Below are positions 1 to 5,852 of a stretch of 7,705 nt of DNA, one piece after another (position 1 is the stretch's first letter; the number at the start of each line of letters is the position of its first letter). Location: positions 1 through 7,705 of the forward strand of contig CALLCD010000004.1 in the NCBI GenBank assembly GCA_938049795.1, in the 5' to 3' direction. Made by a program: the position numbers and the translations under genes. The DNA is from an uncultured Hyphomonadaceae bacterium. GTDB lineage: Bacteria > Pseudomonadota > Alphaproteobacteria > Caulobacterales > Hyphomonadaceae. The notes under the pieces were generated by a model. The model did not search any database. It was not told where the DNA came from and saw nothing but the letters and a program-made list of their open reading frames with translations.

Positions 1-552
1 GACACCGAAGCTATGGGCCTCAACCCCCATCGCGACGATCTGTGCGTGGTCCAGCTTTCCTCCGGCGACGGCACCGCCCATGTCGTCCAGCTCAACCGCC
101 CCGCCTATGACTGCCCCAATCTCAAAGCCCTGATGGCCGATCCCGCCACGCTCAAACTCTTCCACTTTGCCCGTTTCGATGTCGCCATGATGCGCAAACA
201 TCTCGGCCTGGTCTGCGCGCCGGTCTGGTGCACCAAAATCGCCTCCAAACTGGCCCGCACCTATACCGACCGGCACGGCTTGAAAGATGTCTCCAAGGAG
301 ATTGCCGGTGTCGACATGTCCAAAGCTCAGCAAAGCTCCGACTGGGGCGCCGCAGAGCTCACCGATGCACAGCTCCAATACGCCGCCTCCGACGTGCTCC
401 ATTTGCACGAGATCAAATCCGGCCTTGAAGCCATGCTGATACGAGAGGGGCGGGTGGCGCTCGCTCAAGCCTGTTTCGACTTTCTCCCCGTCCGCGCCGA
501 ACTGGATCTCGCCGGATGGGAAGACAGTGATATTTTCGCCCATTCCGGCTGA
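1..552 (+). CDS. rnd: Ribonuclease D, short form without HRDC (5' end outside window)
   Basis: This is a 3'-5' exoribonuclease of the DEDDy family, which trims the 3' ends of structured RNAs such as tRNA precursors in the cytoplasm. The reading frame is open from base 1, and the first residues, DTEAMGL, are the Exo I motif, so D1 and E3 of the fragment are metal ligands. Exo II is FHFARFD, with D60. Exo III is YAASD, with Y127 and D131. All four acidic residues plus the tyrosine are therefore present and the enzyme looks active. The fragment has 183 residues and stops soon after the nuclease fold, with no room for the HRDC domains of E. coli RNase D. Short RNase D proteins of about 200 residues next to lptC are usual in alphaproteobacteria. 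Probably only about 20 N-terminal residues lie before the window. It ends 96 bp before lptC. Confidence 0.93.
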   Translation, partial: DTEAMGLNPHRDDLCVVQLSSGDGTAHVVQLNRPAYDCPNLKALMADPATLKLFHFARFDVAMMRKHLGLVCAPVWCTKIASKLARTYTDRHGLKDVSKEIAGVDMSKAQQSSDWGAAELTDAQLQYAASDVLHLHEIKSGLEAMLIREGRVALAQACFDFLPVRAELDLAGWEDSDIFAHSG

Positions 553-636
553 GGTTTATTGCTTTTGTGTCATGCGCGGGAATTGGCACTGGCAGACCAA
601 GTGAGGCTCGGCTAAGACTAGATATATCAGCCAGCG

Positions 637-646
637 AGTGCGCACT
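637..646. repeat. 10-bp perfect palindrome just before the lptC start
   Basis: AGTGCGCACT is its own reverse complement and ends two bases before the lptC ATG, at the position where a Shine-Dalgarno would be expected. A second palindrome, GATATATC, lies at 621-628. No convincing -35/-10 pair and no strong Shine-Dalgarno is visible in the 96-bp spacer 553-648. The palindrome is certain as sequence; a role as operator or translation mask is speculation. Confidence 0.4.
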
Positions 647-648
647 TT

Positions 649-1287
649 ATGACCTCCGAAACCGTCAGAGACCTGGACCTATGGGCGCCCCACCGCCAGC
701 TCTCTCTCGCGCAGGCCCGCAAACGCTCGCAAATTGTCAAATGGATGCGGCTCGCCCTGGTCGCCTGCGCCATCATTACATTGGGCATCTTTCTCGGCTA
801 TGTCGCCCGCAGCGCTTATGACAGCGCCATTGGCGGCACCGAAGCCCTGCCATCCGATGAAATGGTCATCATGCTCAATCCGCGTTTTTCGGGCCGCGAT
901 GCCAAAGGCGACCTTTACGTGATCACAGCGGACAGCGCAGAGCGCCGCCGCGCAAACAATGACCTGATCGACCTCGTCAATCCCAAACTCGAAAATGCAC
1001 GCAGCGGCGATGTTGCCGCGCCCTTGGGCCTGTTCAACCGCGCAATCGAAACTCTCGACCTGTTCGAAGACGTGTTGATGACCGATGCGCGCGGCTATTT
1101 GTTTCACTCCAGCCATGCCAAAGTCGAGATCAAGACTGGCAAAGTGATCGGGATGAGCCCGCTTGAGGGCACCGGCCCCATTGGCGATATCACCGCAGGT
1201 TCCTATGAACTCAACGACAGTGATGATAGTGTCTTGTTAACGGGCGGTGTCAGGACCATAATTCTGCCTGCCGAACCGTCCGAATAG
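649..1287 (+). CDS. lptC: LptC, bitopic LPS-export protein
   Basis: LptC receives lipopolysaccharide from the inner-membrane LptB2FG transporter and passes it to LptA in the periplasm. The 212-residue product has a short cytoplasmic N-terminus with basic residues (ARKRSQIVKW). One transmembrane helix follows at about residues 33-53 (MRLALVACAIITLGIFLGYV), then a periplasmic domain rich in beta strands. The segment around residues 150-205 (GYLFHSSHAKVEIKTGKVIG, then a GPIGDITA-like stretch) resembles the OstA/LptC jellyroll. Sequence divergence is normal for LptC, so position before lptA and topology carry much of the call. ATG 649 is the first start after in-frame stops at 613 and 619; its Shine-Dalgarno is weak. 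The lptC stop TAG forms part of the TAGGAG ribosome site of lptA, so the two genes are tightly coupled. Confidence 0.88.
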   Translation: MTSETVRDLDLWAPHRQLSLAQARKRSQIVKWMRLALVACAIITLGIFLGYVARSAYDSAIGGTEALPSDEMVIMLNPRFSGRDAKGDLYVITADSAERRRANNDLIDLVNPKLENARSGDVAAPLGLFNRAIETLDLFEDVLMTDARGYLFHSSHAKVEIKTGKVIGMSPLEGTGPIGDITAGSYELNDSDDSVLLTGGVRTIILPAEPSE

Positions 1288-1296
1288 GAGAAGAGA

Positions 1297-1836
1297 ATGA
1301 AGAGATGTTCCGGTCTGATCTTGGCCCTTGCGCTGGGGGCTGCAAGCCCTGCCTTTGCGCAGTTAAGCCCAGATGGTGGCCCAATCCAGATCGAGGCAGG
1401 CAAGGCCGAGATCCTCGATCAGAACAAGCGCGTTGTCTACACGTCCAATGTCGATGTGGTGCAGGGCAATGCGCGCCTCCAGTCGGACGTACTCACTGTC
1501 AACTTCGCAAGCTCGGAATCGGGCAATTCGGTTGGTATCGGGGGTGGATTTGGGTCCATCAACAACATGAAAGCTGATGGAAATGTCCATTATGTCACCG
1601 AAGAGTTGAAAGCGCGCGGCGACAATGCTGTTTATACGGCCGCAACAGACACCGTTTTCATGACGGGAAATGTCATTCTGGCGCGCGGTGAAGATATTGC
1701 GACCGGCGACTGCCTGACCTTGCAGATCTCCGAGGGACGTTCGACGCTTGGGTGCAGTGGTGATGCGGCAAGTGACGGGTCCGCGCGGGTCAGAATCCAG
1801 ATCAACCCGACCGAGCGCGACAGCTCGTCAGAGTGA
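1297..1836 (+). CDS. lptA: LptA, periplasmic LPS-bridge protein
   Basis: LptA molecules form the periplasmic bridge that carries lipopolysaccharide from LptC to LptD at the outer membrane. The 179-residue product starts with a signal peptide: MKRC, then a hydrophobic core LILALALGAAS, and a likely cleavage after AFA at residue 21. The mature part is an OstA-like beta domain. It opens with PIQIEAGKAEILDQ, the usual 'acts as bridge' strand pattern, and repeats short strand-turn units (VVYTSNVDVVQGNARLQSD, TVFMTGNVILARG). A glycine- and serine-rich insertion lies near residues 73-90. The start is well supported: GGAG at 1287-1290 lies 6 nt before the ATG and overlaps the lptC stop. The C-terminus is short and polar. 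A 114-bp gap follows before lptB, the longest within the lpt set. Confidence 0.92.
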   Translation: MKRCSGLILALALGAASPAFAQLSPDGGPIQIEAGKAEILDQNKRVVYTSNVDVVQGNARLQSDVLTVNFASSESGNSVGIGGGFGSINNMKADGNVHYVTEELKARGDNAVYTAATDTVFMTGNVILARGEDIATGDCLTLQISEGRSTLGCSGDAASDGSARVRIQINPTERDSSSE

Positions 1837-1849
1837 AAATAGGCAGAGA

Positions 1850-1954
1850 ATGGGCAAATTTACCATGCCAGACTCATCATATTTTAAGCATCCCGTCCTA
1901 ATGTCGCCTTCTGGGACGGCACTGGGCCGTGTGATGGAGAGACGTTCGAGATGA
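1850..1954 (+). CDS. Possible 34-residue upstream ORF overlapping the lptB start
   Basis: In the gap between lptA and lptB an ATG at 1850 has an AGG at 1841-1843, 6 nt upstream, and opens a frame that begins MGKFTMPDSSYF and ends ERRSR. Its TGA (1952-1954) overlaps the lptB ATG (1951-1953) as ATGA, the arrangement typical of translational coupling. The codons are mixed and I know no homologue, so this may be chance; the stretch may simply be untranslated spacer. lptB also has its own GGAGA at 1936-1940. Confidence 0.22.
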   Translation: MGKFTMPDSSYFKHPVLMSPSGTALGRVMERRSR

Positions 1955-2685
1955 CCCCTTCAAGAGATGGTCTTGTTGTCTCCGGGATTGCGAAATCATT
2001 TGGCCAGCGCCAAGTGGTCCGCGATGTCTCGGTCTCTCTGAAGCGCGGCGAAGTTGTCGGCCTGCTCGGACCCAATGGGGCTGGCAAAACCACTTGCTTC
2101 TATATGATTATGGGATTGATCGGCGCCGATAGCGGCACGATCAAGATCGACGGCGAAGATGTCACCGCGCTGCCAATGTATCAGCGTGCGCGTCTTGGTG
2201 TCGGTTATCTCCCGCAGGAAGCGTCAATTTTCCGCGGCATGTCTGTCGAAGAAAATGTCGCCGCCGTTGTTGAGCTTGTCGAAAAAGACAAGTCCAAACG
2301 TAAAGAGCAAGTGGACGCATTACTTGGCGAACTGAACATCACCCATCTGAGATCCGCGCCCGCAACGGCGCTGTCTGGTGGGGAACGTCGGCGTGTCGAG
2401 ATTGCGCGTGCGCTGGCCTCCAGACCGAGTTTCATGCTCCTGGACGAACCGTTCACCGGGATCGACCCTCTCGCTATTTCGGATATTTCCGATCTGGTGC
2501 GGTATCTTAAAAAGCGCGGACTAGGCGTTTTGATCACCGATCACCAAGTCCGCGAGACCTTACAAATCGTGGACCGCGCCTTCGTCATGTATGACGGCAA
2601 AGTCCTGTTTGACGGCGCGCCCGAAGACGTGCTCGACAATGAAGATGTAAGACGGGTCTATCTGGGCGATCGCTTCGCAGCGTAA
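1951..2685 (+). CDS. lptB: LptB, ATPase of the LPS export ABC transporter
   Basis: LptB is the cytoplasmic ATP-hydrolysing subunit that, as a dimer with LptF and LptG, pulls lipopolysaccharide out of the inner membrane. All ABC motifs are intact. Walker A GPNGAGKTT is at residues 40-48, the Q-loop glutamine at 89 (YLPQEASIF), the signature LSGGERRR at 141-148, Walker B FMLLDEP at 161-167 with catalytic E166, and the H-loop histidine at 198 (ITDHQV). The sequence YLPQEASIFRGMSVEENV is characteristic of LptB compared with other small ABC ATPases. At 244 residues it has the usual length. The ribosome site is GGAGA at 1936-1940, about 10 nt before the ATG. lptF and lptG are not in the window, as is common, since they are usually encoded elsewhere. 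The stop is 6 bp before the rpoN start. Confidence 0.97.
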   Translation: MTPSRDGLVVSGIAKSFGQRQVVRDVSVSLKRGEVVGLLGPNGAGKTTCFYMIMGLIGADSGTIKIDGEDVTALPMYQRARLGVGYLPQEASIFRGMSVEENVAAVVELVEKDKSKRKEQVDALLGELNITHLRSAPATALSGGERRRVEIARALASRPSFMLLDEPFTGIDPLAISDISDLVRYLKKRGLGVLITDHQVRETLQIVDRAFVMYDGKVLFDGAPEDVLDNEDVRRVYLGDRFAA

Positions 2686-2691
2686 AGGTCA

Positions 2692-4215
2692 GTGGCTATG
2701 CGCCAGAACTTAGATATGCGTCAGGGCCAGTCACTGGTCATGACCCCGCAACTGCAACAGGCGATCAAACTGTTGCAATTGTCCAATCAGGAACTCGCCG
2801 AATTTGTCGAGGCCGAGATCGAGCGCAATCCGCTGCTCGAACGCGCCGAGGCCGATCAGGCTCAGGCCACACCCGAAAACAATGCCCGCGCCGAAGACGG
2901 TAAAGACACTGGCGGCCGCACCGAACTGGGTGAGGGCGGTGCCCGCGAGATCGGCGCAGCCTCCGAAGCCCTCGATGCCCCAAGTGAAGACGTCAACAAT
3001 GGCGACAGCGCCGCCGATACGGGTGCAGCCGAACGCCCCTCTGGCCCCTCCGCCGACACCGATTGGTCCCAAGCCGGAAGCGGCAAGGGCGGCGGCGAGG
3101 ATTTCGATTTCGAATCAAGGCTCACTTCCGAAAAATCCCTGCGCGAACATTTGTCAGATCAGGTCATGCTGTCCGGCTTCGATCCTGCCCGCGCGCTGAT
3201 TGCCGCCCGATTGATTGATGACACTGATGATGCCGGCTATTGCCGCGCAGACTTGGATGACGTCGCCAAAGCCCTCGGCGCAGACATTGCCCTCGTCGAA
3301 GACGTGCTCGCCACCTGCCAACAATTCGACCCCACCGGCGTCATGGCCCGCTCTGTGCCCGAATGCATGGCGCTGCAACTGGCCGAGCGCAACCGGCTCG
3401 ACCCGGCCATGCAGGCCCTGCTCGACAATCTCGACCTCGTGGCCAAACATGACCTTGTAAAACTCGCCAGCAAATGCGGCGTCAACAAATCCGAGATCGG
3501 CGACATGCTTCAGGAATTACGCGCGCTGACCCCACGCCCGGGCGGCGGCTTTGCGAGCGATGTCACCATTGCCGTGGCCCCCGATGTCTTCGTCCGCGAA
3601 TTGCCATCCGGCATGTATGCCGTTGAGCTGAACGCCGAAACCCTGCCGCGCGTTTTGATGGACAAAGCCTATTATGCTGAAGTCACCGCCCTGCCGATGC
3701 GCGACAAGGAGAAGGAATTTATCTCCGAATGCGCCGCCAATGCGAGCTGGCTAATCAAATCCCTCGACCAGCGTGCCCGCACGATCATGAAAGTCGCCAG
3801 CGAAATCGTCCGTCAACAGGATGCGTTCTTCGCCAACGGCGTCGCCCATCTGCGCCCGCTCAATCTCAAACAGGTCGCCGACGTGATCGAGATGCACGAA
3901 AGCACAGTCAGCCGCGTCACTGCCAACAAATACATGGCCACCCCGCGCGGCATGTTCGAGCTGAAATACTTCTTTTCTGCCGCCATTCCCGCAACCGGGG
4001 GCGGGGAGGCCCATTCCGCCGAAGCCGTGCGCCACCGGATCAAACATCTCATCGACGAGGAAGTTCTGGAAAACGTCCTCTCCGACGACCAGATCGTAGA
4101 CATCTTGCGCGAATACGGCATCGACATCGCCCGGCGCACCGTCGCCAAGTACCGCGAGAGCCTGAATATCCCCTCCAGCGTTCAAAGACGACGTATTCTC
4201 AAACGAAGTGCGTGA
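2692..4215 (+). CDS. rpoN: RNA polymerase sigma-54 factor
   Basis: Sigma-54 directs RNA polymerase to -24/-12 promoters and needs AAA+ activators to open DNA. It typically controls nitrogen, motility and stress genes. Region I is residues 1-50, with the Q/L-rich stretch from RQGQSLVMTP to IKLLQLSNQEL and the NPLLE end. Region II, about 51-138, is a long acidic and low-complexity linker. The core-binding domain starts near 140 (FESRLTSEKSLREHLSDQ). The helix-turn-helix is at about 390-415 (LKQVADVIEMHESTVSRVT). The RpoN box ARRTVAKYRE at 480-489 is perfect and reads the -24 element. The start is GTG 2692: its N-terminus (MAMRQNLDMRQGQ) matches the usual length of alphaproteobacterial RpoN. ATG 2698, two codons later, is better spaced from AAAGG (2684-2688) and cannot be excluded. 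The 6-bp gap to lptB suggests co-transcription. Confidence 0.97.
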   Translation: MAMRQNLDMRQGQSLVMTPQLQQAIKLLQLSNQELAEFVEAEIERNPLLERAEADQAQATPENNARAEDGKDTGGRTELGEGGAREIGAASEALDAPSEDVNNGDSAADTGAAERPSGPSADTDWSQAGSGKGGGEDFDFESRLTSEKSLREHLSDQVMLSGFDPARALIAARLIDDTDDAGYCRADLDDVAKALGADIALVEDVLATCQQFDPTGVMARSVPECMALQLAERNRLDPAMQALLDNLDLVAKHDLVKLASKCGVNKSEIGDMLQELRALTPRPGGGFASDVTIAVAPDVFVRELPSGMYAVELNAETLPRVLMDKAYYAEVTALPMRDKEKEFISECAANASWLIKSLDQRARTIMKVASEIVRQQDAFFANGVAHLRPLNLKQVADVIEMHESTVSRVTANKYMATPRGMFELKYFFSAAIPATGGGEAHSAEAVRHRIKHLIDEEVLENVLSDDQIVDILREYGIDIARRTVAKYRESLNIPSSVQRRRILKRSA

Positions 4216-4238
4216 TTTTTATGTGACACTCATGTAAG

Positions 4239-4310
4239 CTGGACTTTCGTGGGGGTGAGTATAAGCGGCTGGCAACCCGGCCCCCGTACCGCCCGCTGAG
4301 TGAAGTTCAG
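4239..4310 (+). promoter_or_regulatory. Possible structured leader of hpf
   Basis: The gap between rpoN and hpf can fold in RNA. CTGGACTTT (4239-4247) pairs with GAAGTTCAG (4302-4310) over nine consecutive positions including two G-U pairs. Inside it, GGGGG (4251-4255) can pair with CCCCC (4281-4285). AGCGG (4264-4268) can pair with CCGCT (4293-4297); these last two helices cross, as in a pseudoknot. There is no T-run, so it is not an intrinsic terminator. A TATAAG at 4260-4265 could instead be a -10 element, which would remove the left arms from the transcript. I recognise no riboswitch class. Helices were found by eye and may be chance in GC-rich DNA. Confidence 0.3.
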
Positions 4311-4327
4311 AAATGGAGTCTCCAAAC

Positions 4328-4909
4328 GTGCAAATTCAAATTACCGGTAAACATATCGACTTGGGTGACGCCTTGCGGTCTCGCATCGAAGCTGGACTTG
4401 AGGCGGCGGTGACCAAATATTTTGACCGGCCAACCGGCGGCAATGTCACCGTGTCCAAATCCGGCTACAAAACCAATGTTGACTGCTCGGTCCATTTGCC
4501 CTCCGGCATTGTTCTGAACGCGCATGGCGATGCGGGCGAGCCTTATGCCGCCCTCGAAGAAGCGCTGGAGAAGATGGAAAAACGCGTCCGCCGCTACAAA
4601 CGCCGCCTCAAAGACCACCACCGCGCCGACCGCACGCCCATGCCTTCCGAGCCTGTGCCCGCCTTCGTCCTCCAGAGCCATGACGAGGAAGCGGCCAATG
4701 GCGAAGACCTCCAGCCGCTCGTCATCGCAGAGATGGACGAACAGATGCGCACCATGTCCGTCGCCGAGGCCGTCATGCAACTCGAATTGGGCGAAACCCC
4801 CGTCGTCTTTTTCCGACATGCAACACTAGAGAGATTAAACCTTGTATATCGTCGTCCAGACGGGCATATCGGCTGGGTTGATCCCGCACCGGCGTCAGCA
4901 AACATCTGA
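4328..4909 (+). CDS. hpf: Ribosome hibernation promoting factor, long form
   Basis: Long HPF binds the small ribosomal subunit and pairs ribosomes into inactive 100S dimers in resting cells. The N-terminal domain (about residues 1-98) begins MQIQITGKHIDLGDAL and ends with a basic KRVRRYKRRLKDHH that contacts rRNA. A variable acidic linker follows. The C-terminal dimerisation domain, about 142-186, has MSVAEAVMQLELG, then VVFFRHATLERLNLVYRRPD and GHIGWVDP, which marks the long form. I chose GTG 4328 (193 residues). GGAG at 4315-4318 lies 9 nt before it, and related proteins begin with MQ at this point. An upstream in-frame ATG at 4313 adds MESPN but has a poor ribosome site. Codons 166-174 (ACA CTA GAG AGA TTA AAC CTT GTA TAT) are unusually A/T-rich for this genome. 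ptsN follows after 14 bp. Confidence 0.94.
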   Translation: MQIQITGKHIDLGDALRSRIEAGLEAAVTKYFDRPTGGNVTVSKSGYKTNVDCSVHLPSGIVLNAHGDAGEPYAALEEALEKMEKRVRRYKRRLKDHHRADRTPMPSEPVPAFVLQSHDEEAANGEDLQPLVIAEMDEQMRTMSVAEAVMQLELGETPVVFFRHATLERLNLVYRRPDGHIGWVDPAPASANI

Positions 4910-4923
4910 TTTGGACAGAAAAC

Positions 4924-5391
4924 ATGGCTGATTTTAGCGATTTATTGCATTCGGACGCGATAATTTACCCTTTAATGGCAGATAGTCGGCAACAGATTGT
5001 CCGTCAGATGTCCGAGCGTCTCGCCGAAGTCACAGGGCTCGATTGCCGCGACATTCTCGAAGCGGTGATGGAGCGCGAACGGCTCGGCTCAACCGGCATA
5101 GGCGAGGGCGTGGCCATTCCCCATGCTCGTATTCCCGGGCTAGACCGCGCGGTTGGTGCTTTTGCTCGGCTCGGCAGCGCCGTTGATTTTGATGCGATGG
5201 ACGAACAGCCCTGCGATCTGATCTTCATGCTGCTCGCGCCTGACAGCGAAGGGGGCGACCATTTGCGCGCGCTCGCTCATGTCTCGCGTGAGTTCCGCCA
5301 ATCAGACCTGCGGGCCGCTTTGCGCCATTGCGCCAGTGACGCCGAAGTCCGCACATTGCTCCTACCGCAAAGCAAGGGCGCAGCGGCCTAG
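4924..5391 (+). CDS. ptsN: PTS IIA-like nitrogen-regulatory protein PtsN (EIIA-Ntr)
   Basis: PtsN is the final phosphate acceptor of the nitrogen-related phosphotransferase chain (PtsP, NPr, PtsN). It acts as a regulator, for example of potassium transport and sensor kinases, rather than in sugar uptake. The 155-residue product is one PTS EIIA type-2 domain. The phospho-accepting histidine is H67 in GEGVAIPHARI, preceded by the family's RERLGSTGIG. The hydrophobic strand DLIFMLLAP and the segment HLRALAHVSREFRQ follow. Length is normal. The Shine-Dalgarno is a modest GGACAG at 4913-4918. The first 20 codons are A/T-rich compared with the rest. Linkage to rpoN and hpf is the classical arrangement; the HPr-like and RapZ genes found downstream in enterobacteria are absent here. 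Confidence 0.95.
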   Translation: MADFSDLLHSDAIIYPLMADSRQQIVRQMSERLAEVTGLDCRDILEAVMERERLGSTGIGEGVAIPHARIPGLDRAVGAFARLGSAVDFDAMDEQPCDLIFMLLAPDSEGGDHLRALAHVSREFRQSDLRAALRHCASDAEVRTLLLPQSKGAAA

Positions 5392-5401
5392 ATTTACGCC
5401 A

Positions 5402-5647
5402 TTAATGCACGCTTCTCGGACGCAGATCATAGGCACGCGCGGCCGCAAACGCTGCTTCACGCCCCTCGACAATGGCCAGTCTTTCGCCATTTGACGCATG
5501 AACGCTGAACAGGTTTTCCGGCGCGGCCAGAATCTCGAACGTATCAGCCGGGACAATCTCGCGGGCTTCTTCAAGGGCAAGCTTGCGGACATAGACCAGA
5601 TTCTGCGCACTCGAAGGATCGGTTTGAACCGTTGGAATCGATTTCAT
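5402..5647 (-). CDS. DUF1150 family protein
   Basis: This is an 81-residue soluble protein of unknown function. The middle, NLVYVRKLALEEA, and the C-terminal half, LFSVHASNGERLAIVEGREAAFAAARAYDL ending in SVH, fit the DUF1150 pattern (VYVRpi, lyavHraDGErlAi, A-A-A-nDl-P-SVH) as I remember it. In several alphaproteobacteria DUF1150 genes sit beside Hsp20 small heat-shock genes, which suggests a link to protein stress; no Hsp20 gene is seen here. The start ATG (complement of 5645-5647) has an excellent ribosome site, AGGAGA at 5656-5661, 8 nt upstream. The stop lies 10 bp from the ptsN stop on the other strand, so there is no room for a separate terminator. A heat-shock-like promoter is present upstream at 5688-5716. 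Confidence 0.83.
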   Translation of the reverse strand: MKSIPTVQTDPSSAQNLVYVRKLALEEAREIVPADTFEILAAPENLFSVHASNGERLAIVEGREAAFAAARAYDLRPRSVH

Positions 5648-5687
5648 AATATGGTTCTCCTATACATGGCCGCCAGCACCTATTCGA

Positions 5688-5716
5688 ATCTGGGGGCAAA
5701 TGGTGACCGCTTCAAG
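5688..5716 (-). promoter_or_regulatory. Candidate heat-shock (sigma-32/RpoH) promoter of the DUF1150 gene
   Basis: On the minus strand CTTGAAG (complement of 5710-5716) is followed after 14 bp by CCCCAGAT (complement of 5688-5695). The E. coli sigma-32 consensus is CTTGAAA, a spacer of about 11-16 bp, then CCCCATnT. Here six of seven bases of the -35 and CCCCA of the -10 match. Transcription would begin near 5680, giving a leader of about 33 nt that contains the AGGAGA ribosome site. The same DNA read as a sigma-70 promoter (TTGAAG, 17 bp, CAGATT) is poorer in the -10. Confidence 0.5.
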
Positions 5717-5723
5717 ACCGCTT
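5705..5723. repeat. 8-bp direct repeat with 11-bp period
   Basis: GACCGCTT occurs at 5705-5712 and again at 5716-5723, separated by CAA. The 11-bp period places both copies on the same face of the DNA helix. On the minus strand the CTTGAA -35 element bridges the two copies, so the repeat could be a regulator-binding site for the DUF1150 gene or for both divergent genes. The repeat itself is plain in the sequence; its function is unknown. Confidence 0.55.
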
Positions 5724-5778
5724 ATGGGCAGTACACAGAAAAATCAGCACCAGATTTGGCCATTCTCCGCCGGGTCCG

Positions 5779-5807
5779 CTTGACAGACTCCGCCGCTATC
5801 CCCAATG
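5779..5807 (+). promoter_or_regulatory. Candidate promoter of the ArsC-family gene, sigma-32-like or sigma-70
   Basis: CTTGACA (5779-5785) is followed after 14 bp by CCCCAATG (5800-5807), again resembling the heat-shock consensus, with CTTGA and CCCCA matching. It also contains a perfect sigma-70 -35, TTGACA (5780-5785), but the best -10 about 18 bp downstream, AATGAA, is poor. Transcription would start near 5813, leaving about 40 nt before the ATG at 5853. Confidence 0.42.
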
Positions 5808-5852
5808 AAATAGGGCCATTTTGCACAGATTAGCCATGAATTGAGCCATGAA

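Noticed and set aside
583..604. TTGGCACTGGCAG before lptC as a sigma-54 (-24/-12) promoter
   Set aside because: The GG at 585-586 has CC rather than GC at the required -12 position (597-598), and the second GG (591-592) also lacks a match. No other -24/-12 site was noticed in the window.
1859..1885. TTTACC and TATTTT in the lptA-lptB gap as a promoter for lptB-rpoN
   Set aside because: The spacing is 15 bp and both elements are weak; the gap's A/T-richness alone can explain them.
1867..1925. CCGTCC (1893-1898) and GGACGG (1914-1919) as a regulatory hairpin before lptB
   Set aside because: There are only six pairs with a 15-nt loop, no extension on either side, and it does not cover the ribosome site.
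2205..2537. Minus-strand frames inside lptB, rpoN, hpf and mch
   Set aside because: They are open because of the codon bias of the GC-rich genes on the other strand; none shows a recognisable family, while the plus-strand genes are fully explained.
4251..4285. GGGGG...CCCCC after rpoN as an intrinsic terminator
   Set aside because: The loop is about 25 nt, the stem has only five G-C pairs, and no T-run follows. It is better treated as part of a possible leader fold.
5498..5833. 111-codon plus-strand frame across the DUF1150 gene and spacer
   Set aside because: It lies antisense to a recognised protein with an excellent ribosome site, shows no recognisable domain, and runs over both promoter candidates.
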